In this document: one piece after another, positions 1 through 7,441 of the stretch
Layout of the letters: the number at the start of each line of letters is the position of its first letter
How positions within the stretch are numbered: position 1 is the first letter of the stretch
From: Fimenecus sp045531435
GTDB taxonomy: Bacteria > Bacillota > Clostridia > Oscillospirales > Acutalibacteraceae
Length of the DNA: 34,142 nucleotides
Direction: 5' to 3'
Assembly (NCBI GenBank): GCA_045531435.1
Contig: JAZSDZ010000053.1
Location: 1 to 34,142 of the forward strand
The notes under the pieces: generated by a model
The model's input: only the letters and a program-made list of their open reading frames with translations
Told to the model about the DNA's origin: nothing
Databases searched by the model: none
Made by a program: the position numbers and the translations under genes

Positions 1-2022
1 GAAAAAACTGTTCAGAAAGAAGAGAATGAAGACGTTTCATCAGTTGATGAGCCTGTTATTCAAATAGAGTTTAACGAGATTCCATCAATTGAAGAAACTG
101 ATGTCCAGATAGATTTCAAGAAAATTGTGCCATTCGAGGAAACAGCAAAGGAAACTTCAGTTAAAGCGGAAAATGAAGAAAAGCCTTCTCTTGAAAAAAC
201 TGAAGAAACAGAGACTGTTGAAATCTCTGAAGAAAAAACATCTAAAAAATTTGTATTACCTTGGAAAGCAAAGAAAAGAAAATCAGAGAAACAGGAATTC
301 CAAGAGATAGAAAATGTTGAGGAAATTGTTGTTCAGGAAGATGTGATCGAAGAACTTAAATCGTTCGAGGAAACAACAGAGGAAAATGCTGTTCAGAAAG
401 ATGTAATTGAAGAACTTAAACCTTTTGAAGAAACGGTTGTTCAGGAAAAGGTAATTGAAAAATTCCCACCATTTGAAGCGACTACTGTAAAAACAGAGTT
501 TAAGGAAATCCCACCATTCGAAGAAACTGTTGTTCAGACAGAATTTAAGGAAATTCCACCATTTGAAGAAACTGTCGTTCAAACAGAGTTTAAAGAGATT
601 CCACCATTCGAAGAAACAGAGGGAATAAAAGAAACTACAACTGAAGAAACTGTTGCCAAGGAAGAAAAGAAGGAAAGGAAACCACTTTTCTCAAGAAGGA
701 AAAAAGAAAAAACTGAGACTGCTGAAGAAACTGTGGATGAAGAAAAGCAGACAGAGAAAGAAACAGAGCCTCTCACAAAGAAAGACCATCTGACTTTTGC
801 TTTGGCAATCATCGCGCTTATTATGGCAATTGCTTTTGTGTTGTTCAAGTTCTTCCCAATGGGAAATGAAAGCACAAAGCAACCAGAAAATGTTGTTGAA
901 ACAAGCAAGGAACTTTCAGAAATTCAAATTAAGCGTCAGGGAACAGCAAACAAATATATTCCATCAGGTGTCAAGGATGTATTTTACTCAATTTCAGCCG
1001 AGAATAAGGTGGAATATTATCATTACGAAAACAAGGCGTTGGTGCCCGTTCAGGCAGAAGGTACTCTGGACGCTAAAGTGCGTATGGGCAAGAGTAACTT
1101 ATCTGTAACTATTGATTATGTTAATACAAATGATGGGGTTTTCGGTATAAGTATTTTCCGTTCAGAGGACAATCCCGGAAGTACAATTCACAATGTAATT
1201 ACATTTAAGCTTGTTGATTTGCCTGAAAAATATAAGGCAGAAGGAAAAGCACTTTTACTTGCTGTTGCTAATTCCGAATCAGCTTCTGAAAATTATAATC
1301 TTTGGACAGATAGCTTCATAGTTGACATTAAAACTGGTGCTACAACAAGATTCCTGACTGAAGATAAAAATACAAATTCATATTCTGTTGCATATTCTGT
1401 ACTTACTAATTCTGCATATATTTCTGATGGCGATATGATTCCTTTCTTTACAACAAGAGCATACGGCGGAATTGGTGGTCAGAAAGACCTTTTTGTAATG
1501 AATGGTACTAAAGAATCATTGTTTGCAACAGATGTTTACGGTGAGTATATTTATGCTGACAGCAGTATGACATCTTATCTTAAAGCAACTGAAACAGGCT
1601 TTAATGTGGTGAAAAAGGAGAATTCAAAAGAGGAAAAAACAGTATTTTCCTTGTATGGCAGTTTCAGCACAGATTATCTTTATCATAACGAGTACATTCT
1701 TAATAAACTCAATGGCAACTTGTATAATGTAAAGACCGGTGAAGAAATTCCACTTGCAGGATATAGAATGTCAAATGCAGATATGATAAGTGTCAGCGCG
1801 GATGGGCGATATCTTGTTGTGCTTGGCACAGTTGACAGTGTTGCAGATTATCAGGTTCATATTTTTGATTTGAAAAAGAGTGATTATGCAAAATATGAGG
1901 ATTTAAACTTCTCACAGCACTCAAATCTTGTGTTTGTAGATAATACAAAGGTTATGTATATGGTTGTTGACCCGAATCAAGGATATGAAAATGTAATTCT
2001 TGATGTTTCAAAAGCGTTTTAA
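1..2022 (+). CDS. Partial single-pass membrane protein with acidic repeat-rich cytoplasmic region and extracytoplasmic domain
   Basis: The frame is open from base 1, so the true start lies upstream and 673 codons are visible. The first 260 or so residues are very rich in Glu, Lys, Thr and Val. They carry a repeated 15-residue unit with core EIPPFEETVVQ: two complete copies and one shortened copy at 493-618, with degenerate copies before them. A Lys/Arg-rich stretch then leads into one hydrophobic segment at about residues 265-287 (LTFALAIIALIMAIAFVLF). The roughly 385 residues after it should lie outside the cell. Near the end they contain a beta-propeller-like strand pattern (ADGRYLVVLG, then YQVHIFDLK). 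I do not recognise the family. The orientation (acidic end inside) is inferred from the positive charges just before the helix. A weak hairpin follows the stop codon. Function unknown. Confidence 0.85.
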   Translation, partial: EKTVQKEENEDVSSVDEPVIQIEFNEIPSIEETDVQIDFKKIVPFEETAKETSVKAENEEKPSLEKTEETETVEISEEKTSKKFVLPWKAKKRKSEKQEFQEIENVEEIVVQEDVIEELKSFEETTEENAVQKDVIEELKPFEETVVQEKVIEKFPPFEATTVKTEFKEIPPFEETVVQTEFKEIPPFEETVVQTEFKEIPPFEETEGIKETTTEETVAKEEKKERKPLFSRRKKEKTETAEETVDEEKQTEKETEPLTKKDHLTFALAIIALIMAIAFVLFKFFPMGNESTKQPENVVETSKELSEIQIKRQGTANKYIPSGVKDVFYSISAENKVEYYHYENKALVPVQAEGTLDAKVRMGKSNLSVTIDYVNTNDGVFGISIFRSEDNPGSTIHNVITFKLVDLPEKYKAEGKALLLAVANSESASENYNLWTDSFIVDIKTGATTRFLTEDKNTNSYSVAYSVLTNSAYISDGDMIPFFTTRAYGGIGGQKDLFVMNGTKESLFATDVYGEYIYADSSMTSYLKATETGFNVVKKENSKEEKTVFSLYGSFSTDYLYHNEYILNKLNGNLYNVKTGEEIPLAGYRMSNADMISVSADGRYLVVLGTVDSVADYQVHIFDLKKSDYAKYEDLNFSQHSNLVFVDNTKVMYMVVDPNQGYENVILDVSKAF

Positions 2023-2035
2023 AGACAGTTTTTAG

Positions 2036-2064
2036 TAAGCAGGGCGTAAAAACCCTGCTTATTT
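2036..2064 (+). terminator. Weak intrinsic terminator after the repeat-rich membrane protein gene
   Basis: A 9-bp perfect stem (TAAGCAGGG / CCCTGCTTA) with an 8-nt A-rich loop begins 14 bases after the stop codon. It is followed by an interrupted T run (TTTAAACATTATTT), so termination may be incomplete. Confidence 0.6.
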
Positions 2065-2156
2065 AAACATTATTTGTCAAAAATCCACTAAAATTATATG
2101 TTTAGGGTATAAAATTTGTGTAAAACATAAAAAGTGAAAAAACATCAAAAAAACTC

Positions 2157-2185
2157 TTGCAATTTGTTTTGCATTCTGTTAGAAT
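2157..2185 (+). promoter_or_regulatory. Sigma-A promoter of the 5S rRNA gene
   Basis: The -35 box TTGCAA (2157-2162) and -10 box TAGAAT (2180-2185) are separated by 17 bases. The 5S sequence begins about 35 bases downstream. The short leader can fold (CACGA 2198-2202 with TCGTG 2214-2218), as would suit a processed precursor. Confidence 0.7.
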
Positions 2186-2219
2186 ATCTCTTGCGTTCAC
2201 GAGATAAAGAGTTTCGTGA

Positions 2220-2334
<115 letters not shown>

Positions 2335-2340
2335 ATAAAA

Positions 2341-2377
2341 AAAGCGTCTGTCCAATAGGATGGGCGCTTTCTTTTTT
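2341..2377 (+). terminator. Intrinsic terminator of the 5S rRNA gene
   Basis: A 13-bp stem including G-U pairs (AAAGCGTCTGTCC / GGATGGGCGCTTT) with an AATA loop is followed by CTTTTTT. It lies 6 bases after the mature 5S end. Confidence 0.88.
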
Positions 2378-2402
2378 GCTTAAATGTATCTGTCTGCTTT
2401 GC

Positions 2403-2431
2403 TTGACAGTTAATATAGTGTAATTTATAAT
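2403..2431 (+). promoter_or_regulatory. Perfect consensus sigma-A promoter for the glycosyltransferase pair
   Basis: TTGACA (2403-2408) and TATAAT (2426-2431) match the housekeeping consensus at all twelve positions with a 17-base spacer. A second TATAAT overlaps immediately downstream (2432-2437). The first gene starts at 2492, leaving a leader of about 55 nt. Confidence 0.75.
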
Positions 2432-2491
2432 TATAATGAATATGTGAAATGATATATTTGAAAACGTTAATTGTTTTGGAGGTGACCTACT

Positions 2492-3454
2492 GTGGATAAA
2501 ATTGCTGTTTTAATTCCTTGTTATAATGAAAGCCAGACAATTGAAAAGGTAGTAAGAGATTGGAAAGAGGCATTACCTGAAGCAGTTGTTTATGTATATG
2601 ACAACAATTCCACTGACAGTACAGCAGAAATTGCAGAAAAAGCAGGCGCTGTGGTGCGATATGAGTATCAGCAGGGCAAAGGAAATGTAATTCGCAGGAT
2701 GTTCCGTGAGATTGACGCTCAGGCATATATTATGGTAGATGGTGATGATACTTACCCTGCAACATGTGCGAGAGAAATGGTAAATCTTGTGCTTCATAAA
2801 CAGGCTGATATGGTTGTAGGGGATAGGTTATCAACAACTTATTTTACTGAAAACAAAAGACGTTTTCACAATTTCGGCAACTACATTGTACGTTGGAGTA
2901 TCAACACTCTGTTTCATTCGAAAATTAAGGATATAATGAGTGGATGTCGTGCATTCAGTTATGAGTTTGTAAAGACATTTCCTGTTTTGTCCTCAGGTTT
3001 TGAAATCGAAACTGAAATGAGTATCCATACTCTTGATAAGAATATGAGAGTAGAAAATGTAGAAATTGAGTACAGAGATAGACCGGAGGGCAGTGAATCA
3101 AAGCTTAATACTGTGTCAGACGGCATTAAGGTTATAATGACTATCATAAAATTATATAGTCTTTACAGACCCGGATACTTTTTCGGAGTTATCGCATTAA
3201 TTTTAGCATTGTTGTCTGCTGTATTTTTCGTTCCGGTGTTGGTTACGTATTTTAAAACAGGTCTTGTACCTAATTTCCCGACACTTATTGTGTGTGGTTT
3301 TACTGCAGTAAGCGCGTTGCTTTTCTTCTTTATGGGAATACAACTGCAGAATATGGTGAAAAAGAGCAAACAGGAATTTGAAATTGAACGAGTAAAAGCA
3401 AACTATCGTTTCAGGGAATCTTTGGCAAAACAGGAGAATAATGAAAATGAGTAA
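2492..3454 (+). CDS. GT2-family glycosyltransferase, polyprenyl-phosphate sugar transferase type
   Basis: The 320-residue protein has a GT-A fold opening (VLIPCYNESQTIEKVV), then DNNSTDST and the metal/nucleotide-binding DGDD (MVDGDDTYPA). SGCRAFS, EIETEMS and YRDRPEGSESKL follow; these are typical of the DPM1/dolichyl-phosphate-glucose synthase branch. The C-terminus has two membrane helices (about residues 229-252 and 263-288) and a basic tail. Family members move a sugar from a nucleotide donor to a polyprenyl phosphate at the inner face of the membrane. The start is GTG with a strong GGAGGTG site at 2479-2485. The gene overlaps the next one by 14 bases, so the two are probably translationally coupled. 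The sugar and the acceptor pathway cannot be read from the sequence. Confidence 0.88.
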   Translation: MDKIAVLIPCYNESQTIEKVVRDWKEALPEAVVYVYDNNSTDSTAEIAEKAGAVVRYEYQQGKGNVIRRMFREIDAQAYIMVDGDDTYPATCAREMVNLVLHKQADMVVGDRLSTTYFTENKRRFHNFGNYIVRWSINTLFHSKIKDIMSGCRAFSYEFVKTFPVLSSGFEIETEMSIHTLDKNMRVENVEIEYRDRPEGSESKLNTVSDGIKVIMTIIKLYSLYRPGYFFGVIALILALLSAVFFVPVLVTYFKTGLVPNFPTLIVCGFTAVSALLFFFMGIQLQNMVKKSKQEFEIERVKANYRFRESLAKQENNENE

Positions 3455-4886
3455 TCGTTTCAAAGCTGTAACAAAAGATTTTAACAAATCAGATATATTA
3501 CGCACAATTTGTACTGTGTTGGCTATATTGTTGACGGTCTCTTTCTGCATTTTGCCTATGGATAATCTTTCGCTGTGGAATGGTGAGCAACCGGACCACA
3601 GAAATCAATATGAATTAATGGCAGAAGCAATTTTAGATGGTCGTTTATACATTGATTATGGCGAAGATACATTGGCTGACCTTGAAAATCCGTATGACCC
3701 TCAGGAAAGAGCCGATGCAGGTGTATGGTACCCTTGGGACCACGCATATTACAACGGACATTATTATATGTATTTTGGTGTTGTGCCTGTATTTTTGGTT
3801 TTCTTGCCCTATCGTATTATAACAGGCCAGTCGTTGACCACATTTCATGGCACACAAATATTTGTTGCATTCATAATAGTTGGCTTTTTTGTCTTGTTTG
3901 ATTTGTTGAGAAAACAGTTTTTCAAGAAAATTCCATATGGTGCATATCTTGCATTATCAGCATCACTTTCAATTATGAGTGTCTGGTATAGCTCGGCAGA
4001 ACCTGCATTGTACTGCACTGCTATAACGGCTGCGATTGCTTTACAGTTGTGGAGTCTGTACTTTTTTATTAAGGCTGTATGGGTCAAGAAGGATGAAAAT
4101 CAACAGATTTTTTATGCAACAATCGGTTCATTGCTTGGTGCGTTAGTATTCGGATGTCGTCCGCCTATTGCCTTGGCAAATATATTAGTTCTCCCAATGC
4201 TGTTAGTCTTTATGAAACAACAAAAAATTACAGTTAAATTGATTGGAAAGCTTGCATTGGCTGCTTCACCGTATGTTATTGTGGGCATAAGTCTGATGCT
4301 TTACAATTATGTAAGATTCGGTACTCCGTTTGAGTTCGGTCAGGCATATCAATTAACTGTTGCTGACCAGTCACAATATGGATTTTCAGTAAGTTTTTCT
4401 GATATTGGTCGTCTGCTTAACGGAACAATAGAAAGCTTTTTCGGATTCAATAGTATTTCGGGGGCTTTCCCGTTCCTGAAACCAAGTGGAATATTCTTTA
4501 ATTTCCCTATATTGCTTTTGTCAATGGGGATATTCAAAACTAAAGGAATTGAGAATTCAAGAAAAAACAACCTCATTCTGTTTGAAGCGGGAATAGTTTT
4601 AACTGTGTTAGTAATAAATGCCGTTGCAATTTTATGGACACCATATTTGTTAGAGCGTTACCATATGGATGTTTACTTTCTTATGGGTATTTTATGCTTT
4701 ATGGGTACGGGGCTGTGGTATAACAGCCTTGAGTCTTCAAAAAGTAAGGATATAATGGATTTGACAATTACTGGTCTTTCAATTATTACTGTGGTAAGCT
4801 CGTTTTTATACTATGTACAGCGAGTATCTGTTTATTATCCGGAAAAAGCACAAGAAATTGCCGAAAAGATTTTCATGATTGGTTGA
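3441..4886 (+). CDS. Multi-span membrane protein, probable GT-C type glycosyltransferase
   Basis: The 481-residue protein has about ten hydrophobic segments. After the first helix comes a large loop rich in Asp, Tyr and Trp (DHRNQYELMAEAILDGRLYI, then YPWDHAYYNGHYYMYFGVVP). Acidic residues in the first outer loop are a hallmark of GT-C enzymes, which use polyprenyl-phosphate sugars. The upstream GT2 gene would make exactly that donor, and the two genes overlap by 14 bases. Together these suggest a donor-synthesis plus outer-face transfer pair acting on a wall polymer, lipid or protein. The assignment is inferred from topology and context, not from a motif I can name. AGGAG at 3432-3436 serves ATG 3441 or ATG 3447. 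Confidence 0.62.
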   Translation: MKMSNRFKAVTKDFNKSDILRTICTVLAILLTVSFCILPMDNLSLWNGEQPDHRNQYELMAEAILDGRLYIDYGEDTLADLENPYDPQERADAGVWYPWDHAYYNGHYYMYFGVVPVFLVFLPYRIITGQSLTTFHGTQIFVAFIIVGFFVLFDLLRKQFFKKIPYGAYLALSASLSIMSVWYSSAEPALYCTAITAAIALQLWSLYFFIKAVWVKKDENQQIFYATIGSLLGALVFGCRPPIALANILVLPMLLVFMKQQKITVKLIGKLALAASPYVIVGISLMLYNYVRFGTPFEFGQAYQLTVADQSQYGFSVSFSDIGRLLNGTIESFFGFNSISGAFPFLKPSGIFFNFPILLLSMGIFKTKGIENSRKNNLILFEAGIVLTVLVINAVAILWTPYLLERYHMDVYFLMGILCFMGTGLWYNSLESSKSKDIMDLTITGLSIITVVSSFLYYVQRVSVYYPEKAQEIAEKIFMIG

Positions 4887-4894
4887 TATGTATA

Positions 4895-4930
4895 AAAAGG
4901 GCAGGTTCATTTCAAAACCTGCCCTTTTAC
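4895..4930 (+). terminator. Hairpin terminator after the glycosyltransferase pair
   Basis: A perfect 13-bp stem (AAAAGGGCAGGTT / AACCTGCCCTTTT) with an 8-nt loop starts 8 bases after the stop codon. The T run is the 3' end of the stem itself. A second terminator follows 25 bases later. Confidence 0.75.
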
Positions 4931-4954
4931 AGACAAATTAATAAAATTTTCTTG

Positions 4955-4981
4955 CAGGTATTGTATAATGCCTGTTTTTTT
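4955..4981 (+). terminator. Second intrinsic terminator upstream of mreB
   Basis: An 8-bp stem (CAGGTATT / AATGCCTG) with a GTAT loop runs straight into seven T residues (4975-4981). The loop and right arm happen to contain TATAAT. It isolates mreB from the glycosyltransferase operon. Confidence 0.75.
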
Positions 4982-5046
4982 GTTAAAATAAAATAGAATA
5001 TTTATGTTTTAAAATTTTATATATTTTGTTGGTAGGAGATGTTGAA

Positions 5047-6036
5047 ATGTTATTTGCACAGGATATCGGTATTGACTTGGGCACAGCCAACACTATTGTC
5101 TATCTTAAGGATAAAGGTATCGTTCTTCGCGAACCTTCTGTTGTGGCTGTAAATGAAAAAACAAACCCACCATCAGTTGTGGCTGTGGGTAATGAAGCTA
5201 AAGATATGATTGGCAGAACACCGGGTTCAATCACGGCTGTAAAGCCTTTGAAAGATGGCGTTATTATCAATTCTGAAATAACTTCTGATATGCTTAAGGC
5301 GTTTATCAAAAAAGTAATTAACAAAACACCTTTTGTCAGAGCAAGAGTTCTTATCTGTGTTCCTTCAGGCATTACAGAGGTTGAAAGAAAGGCAGTTCAT
5401 GATGCTGCGAGAGATGCAGGTGCAAAATATGCGTCTCTTATTCATAAGCCATTGGCAGCGGCAATTGGCGTTGGACTTCCTGTAACAGAAGCAGTAGGAA
5501 GTATGATTGTTGACATTGGTGGCGGTACAACAGAGGTTGCTGTCATTTCATATCGTGACATAGTTACTGCAAAATCAAGCCGTATTGCAGGTGATGATTT
5601 TGACGAAGCAATTATTGAATACATAAGAAAGCAACACAATGTTCTTATCGGTGAAAGAACTGCTGAAGAGCTTAAAATCAAAATTGGTTCAGCAATGAGC
5701 TATGATGGTGAAGGTGCAATGGATGTTCGAGGAAGAAACCTTGCTGACGGCCTTCCAAAGAATATCGAAGTTACATCTGAAGATGTCCGTGAAGCAATTT
5801 CAGAGTGTGTTTCACAGATTGTTGATGCAGTCCGTTCAACACTTGAAAAAACACCACCGGAATTGTTGTCGGATATTGTTGATAACGGAATTATGCTTAC
5901 AGGTGGCGGAGCATTACTTCGCGAGTTGGACAAGCTTATTGAAAAAGAAACAAAAATTCCTGTTCATATAGCACCATATCCAATGGATTGTGTTGCTATG
6001 GGTATGGGTGTGTGCCTTGAAAAGGGTAACATCTGA
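5047..6036 (+). CDS. mreB: Rod shape-determining protein MreB (actin homologue)
   Basis: The 329-residue protein has the actin-fold nucleotide motifs. Phosphate-1 is DIGIDLGTANTIVY at the N-terminus, phosphate-2 is DIGGGTTEVAVIS, and the adenosine motif is LTGGGALLRELD near the end. MreB forms membrane-bound filaments that steer the elongation machinery and lateral wall synthesis. The ATG at 5047 was chosen because AGGAG (5034-5038) lies 8 bases before it and the protein then begins MLFAQDIGIDLGTA; an in-frame TTG at 5026 has no such site. It is first of four cell-shape genes, with mreC 18 bases downstream. MreB and Mbl paralogues are hard to separate by eye, but linkage to mreC and mreD favours MreB. 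Confidence 0.95.
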   Translation: MLFAQDIGIDLGTANTIVYLKDKGIVLREPSVVAVNEKTNPPSVVAVGNEAKDMIGRTPGSITAVKPLKDGVIINSEITSDMLKAFIKKVINKTPFVRARVLICVPSGITEVERKAVHDAARDAGAKYASLIHKPLAAAIGVGLPVTEAVGSMIVDIGGGTTEVAVISYRDIVTAKSSRIAGDDFDEAIIEYIRKQHNVLIGERTAEELKIKIGSAMSYDGEGAMDVRGRNLADGLPKNIEVTSEDVREAISECVSQIVDAVRSTLEKTPPELLSDIVDNGIMLTGGGALLRELDKLIEKETKIPVHIAPYPMDCVAMGMGVCLEKGNI

Positions 6037-6054
6037 TTTTTCGGAGAGGTTTAA

Positions 6055-6891
6055 ATGAACAATTTCTTTAAAAGTACAACCTTTAAGGTTCTTATAACTG
6101 TGGCTGTTGTTCTTCTTAGTGCAACGGTCTTGGCTACTGTTGTATCAGAATCAACATCACCGCTTACAAATGTTGTGGGAATCATTACAACACCGTTGCA
6201 GGATATTGCTTCATATTTTTCTGCAAAGTTTGACGATGTTTCAGGTGGCTTTATATCTTCAAAATCATATCAGGACAGAGTAGCAGAGCTTGAACAACAG
6301 GTGGCAGATTATCAGAGTCAGTTGGTCGATTATGAGAATACGAAGAAAAAGCTTGAATCCTATGAGGCATTTCTTGATGTCCGTGAAAAGCATCCTGACT
6401 ACACATGGACTTATGCTACGGTAATTGGACGAGATTCAGCGGATATTTTCGGCTCGTTTACACTTGACAGAGGTTCAGTTGATGAAGTTAAGGTTAATGA
6501 TGTTGTAATTTCAGGTGAATATCTTATTGGTGTCGTAACTGAAGTCAGCACCACATCTTGCGTTGTCCGTTCAGTTTTTGACCCGTCAGTAAATATTGCG
6601 GCATATGAAATCAGAACAGGCGAGCTAGGGTATGTTTCAGCAACATACGATTTGTCTGCTGATGAAAAATGTAAGCTTACGGGACTTGATACTAAAACAG
6701 CAGTTTCGGAAGGTGGTATTGTCTGTTCGTCCGGTACAGGGGGAATATTCCCTAAGGATTTGATAATAGGTACAGTAACTTCTGTACAACATAGTGAAAC
6801 AGATTTGTCTTCGTATGCTATTGTTGAACCTGCCGTCAACTCAAAAGAAATTCACGACTGTTTTATCATTACTGCTTACGAGGAAAAGTAA
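6055..6891 (+). CDS. mreC: Rod shape-determining protein MreC
   Basis: The 278-residue protein has the usual MreC layout: a short cytoplasmic N-terminus, one membrane helix at about residues 11-31, a coiled coil at about 75-105 (AELEQQVADYQSQLVDYENT), then the beta-rich outer domain. The outer domain shows ATVIGRDSADIFGSFTLDRG and the GTGGIFPKDLIIGTV segment typical of the family. It bridges MreB, MreD and the penicillin-binding protein at the membrane. GGAGAGG lies 7 bases before the ATG. The gene sits 18 bases after mreB and 4 bases before mreD, so the four genes are probably one transcript. Confidence 0.93.
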   Translation: MNNFFKSTTFKVLITVAVVLLSATVLATVVSESTSPLTNVVGIITTPLQDIASYFSAKFDDVSGGFISSKSYQDRVAELEQQVADYQSQLVDYENTKKKLESYEAFLDVREKHPDYTWTYATVIGRDSADIFGSFTLDRGSVDEVKVNDVVISGEYLIGVVTEVSTTSCVVRSVFDPSVNIAAYEIRTGELGYVSATYDLSADEKCKLTGLDTKTAVSEGGIVCSSGTGGIFPKDLIIGTVTSVQHSETDLSSYAIVEPAVNSKEIHDCFIITAYEEK

Positions 6892-6895
6892 AAAT

Positions 6896-7423
6896 ATGAA
6901 TGTTCAGACAAAAACGAAAACGAAGCGATATCTTGTATATGCTTTAATAATTTTTCTGGCACACATTCTGCAGAATATAGTTTCCATATTTCCTGAACCG
7001 GCATCAATAAAACCGATTTTGTTGATTCCTGTTGCTGTTTGTATTGCAATGTTTGAAGGTGAACTTGTTGGTGCTGCTGCAGGGATTTTTGCAGGTGTTT
7101 TGTGGGATACGGTTACTGTTACAGCCGATGGCTATGTTGCCTTGTATCTTATGGTTGCCTGTGCAATCTGTGGTGTGCTTCTGCGAATATTTATGCGTAA
7201 TAATATCATCACATATTTCATTATGAATTCGGCAATTATGGGCATATATCTTATTACTTATGTGCTGTTTTTCATTTCTGCAAGAGGTATTGATGGCGCA
7301 GGTCAGATTTTCTTCAGATTTTATTTGCCAATGGGTATTTATTCATTTATTCTTTCACCATTGTGGTACTATCTAATAAGAACAGTTTACAGAAAATTCT
7401 CATTTGATTATACAGAATATTAA
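6896..7423 (+). CDS. mreD: Rod shape-determining protein MreD
   Basis: The 175-residue, very hydrophobic protein has about five or six membrane segments, consistent with MreD (usually 160-180 residues). I chose ATG 6896 (MNVQTKTKTKRYLVYALI), 4 bases after the mreC stop, with GAGGAAAAG as ribosome binding site. A longer reading frame would run inside mreC and add a non-hydrophobic extension with no support. The segment GELVGAAAGIFAGVLWDTVT is a typical MreD region. The protein completes the MreBCD elongation complex. MreD diverges quickly, so position in the operon is a large part of this call. Confidence 0.88.
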   Translation: MNVQTKTKTKRYLVYALIIFLAHILQNIVSIFPEPASIKPILLIPVAVCIAMFEGELVGAAAGIFAGVLWDTVTVTADGYVALYLMVACAICGVLLRIFMRNNIITYFIMNSAIMGIYLITYVLFFISARGIDGAGQIFFRFYLPMGIYSFILSPLWYYLIRTVYRKFSFDYTEY

Positions 7424-7441
7424 TTAAAAGAAAGGACGGTG

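Noticed and set aside
493..618. Direct DNA repeats that might suggest a CRISPR array
   Set aside because: The 45-base units are contiguous without spacers, lie in frame within a coding region and vary mainly at third codon positions, so they encode a protein repeat.
4964..4969. TATAAT as the -10 box of an mreB promoter
   Set aside because: No acceptable -35 box lies 16-18 bases upstream, and the motif is part of a terminator stem-loop. A TTGTTA-17-TATGTT pair at 4980-5008 is a slightly better but weak candidate.
6411..6839. Open frame of 142 codons on the minus strand inside mreC
   Set aside because: It lies wholly within a well-supported gene, has no ribosome binding site, and its Ser/Thr/Pro-rich composition is what an antisense frame of this codon use gives.
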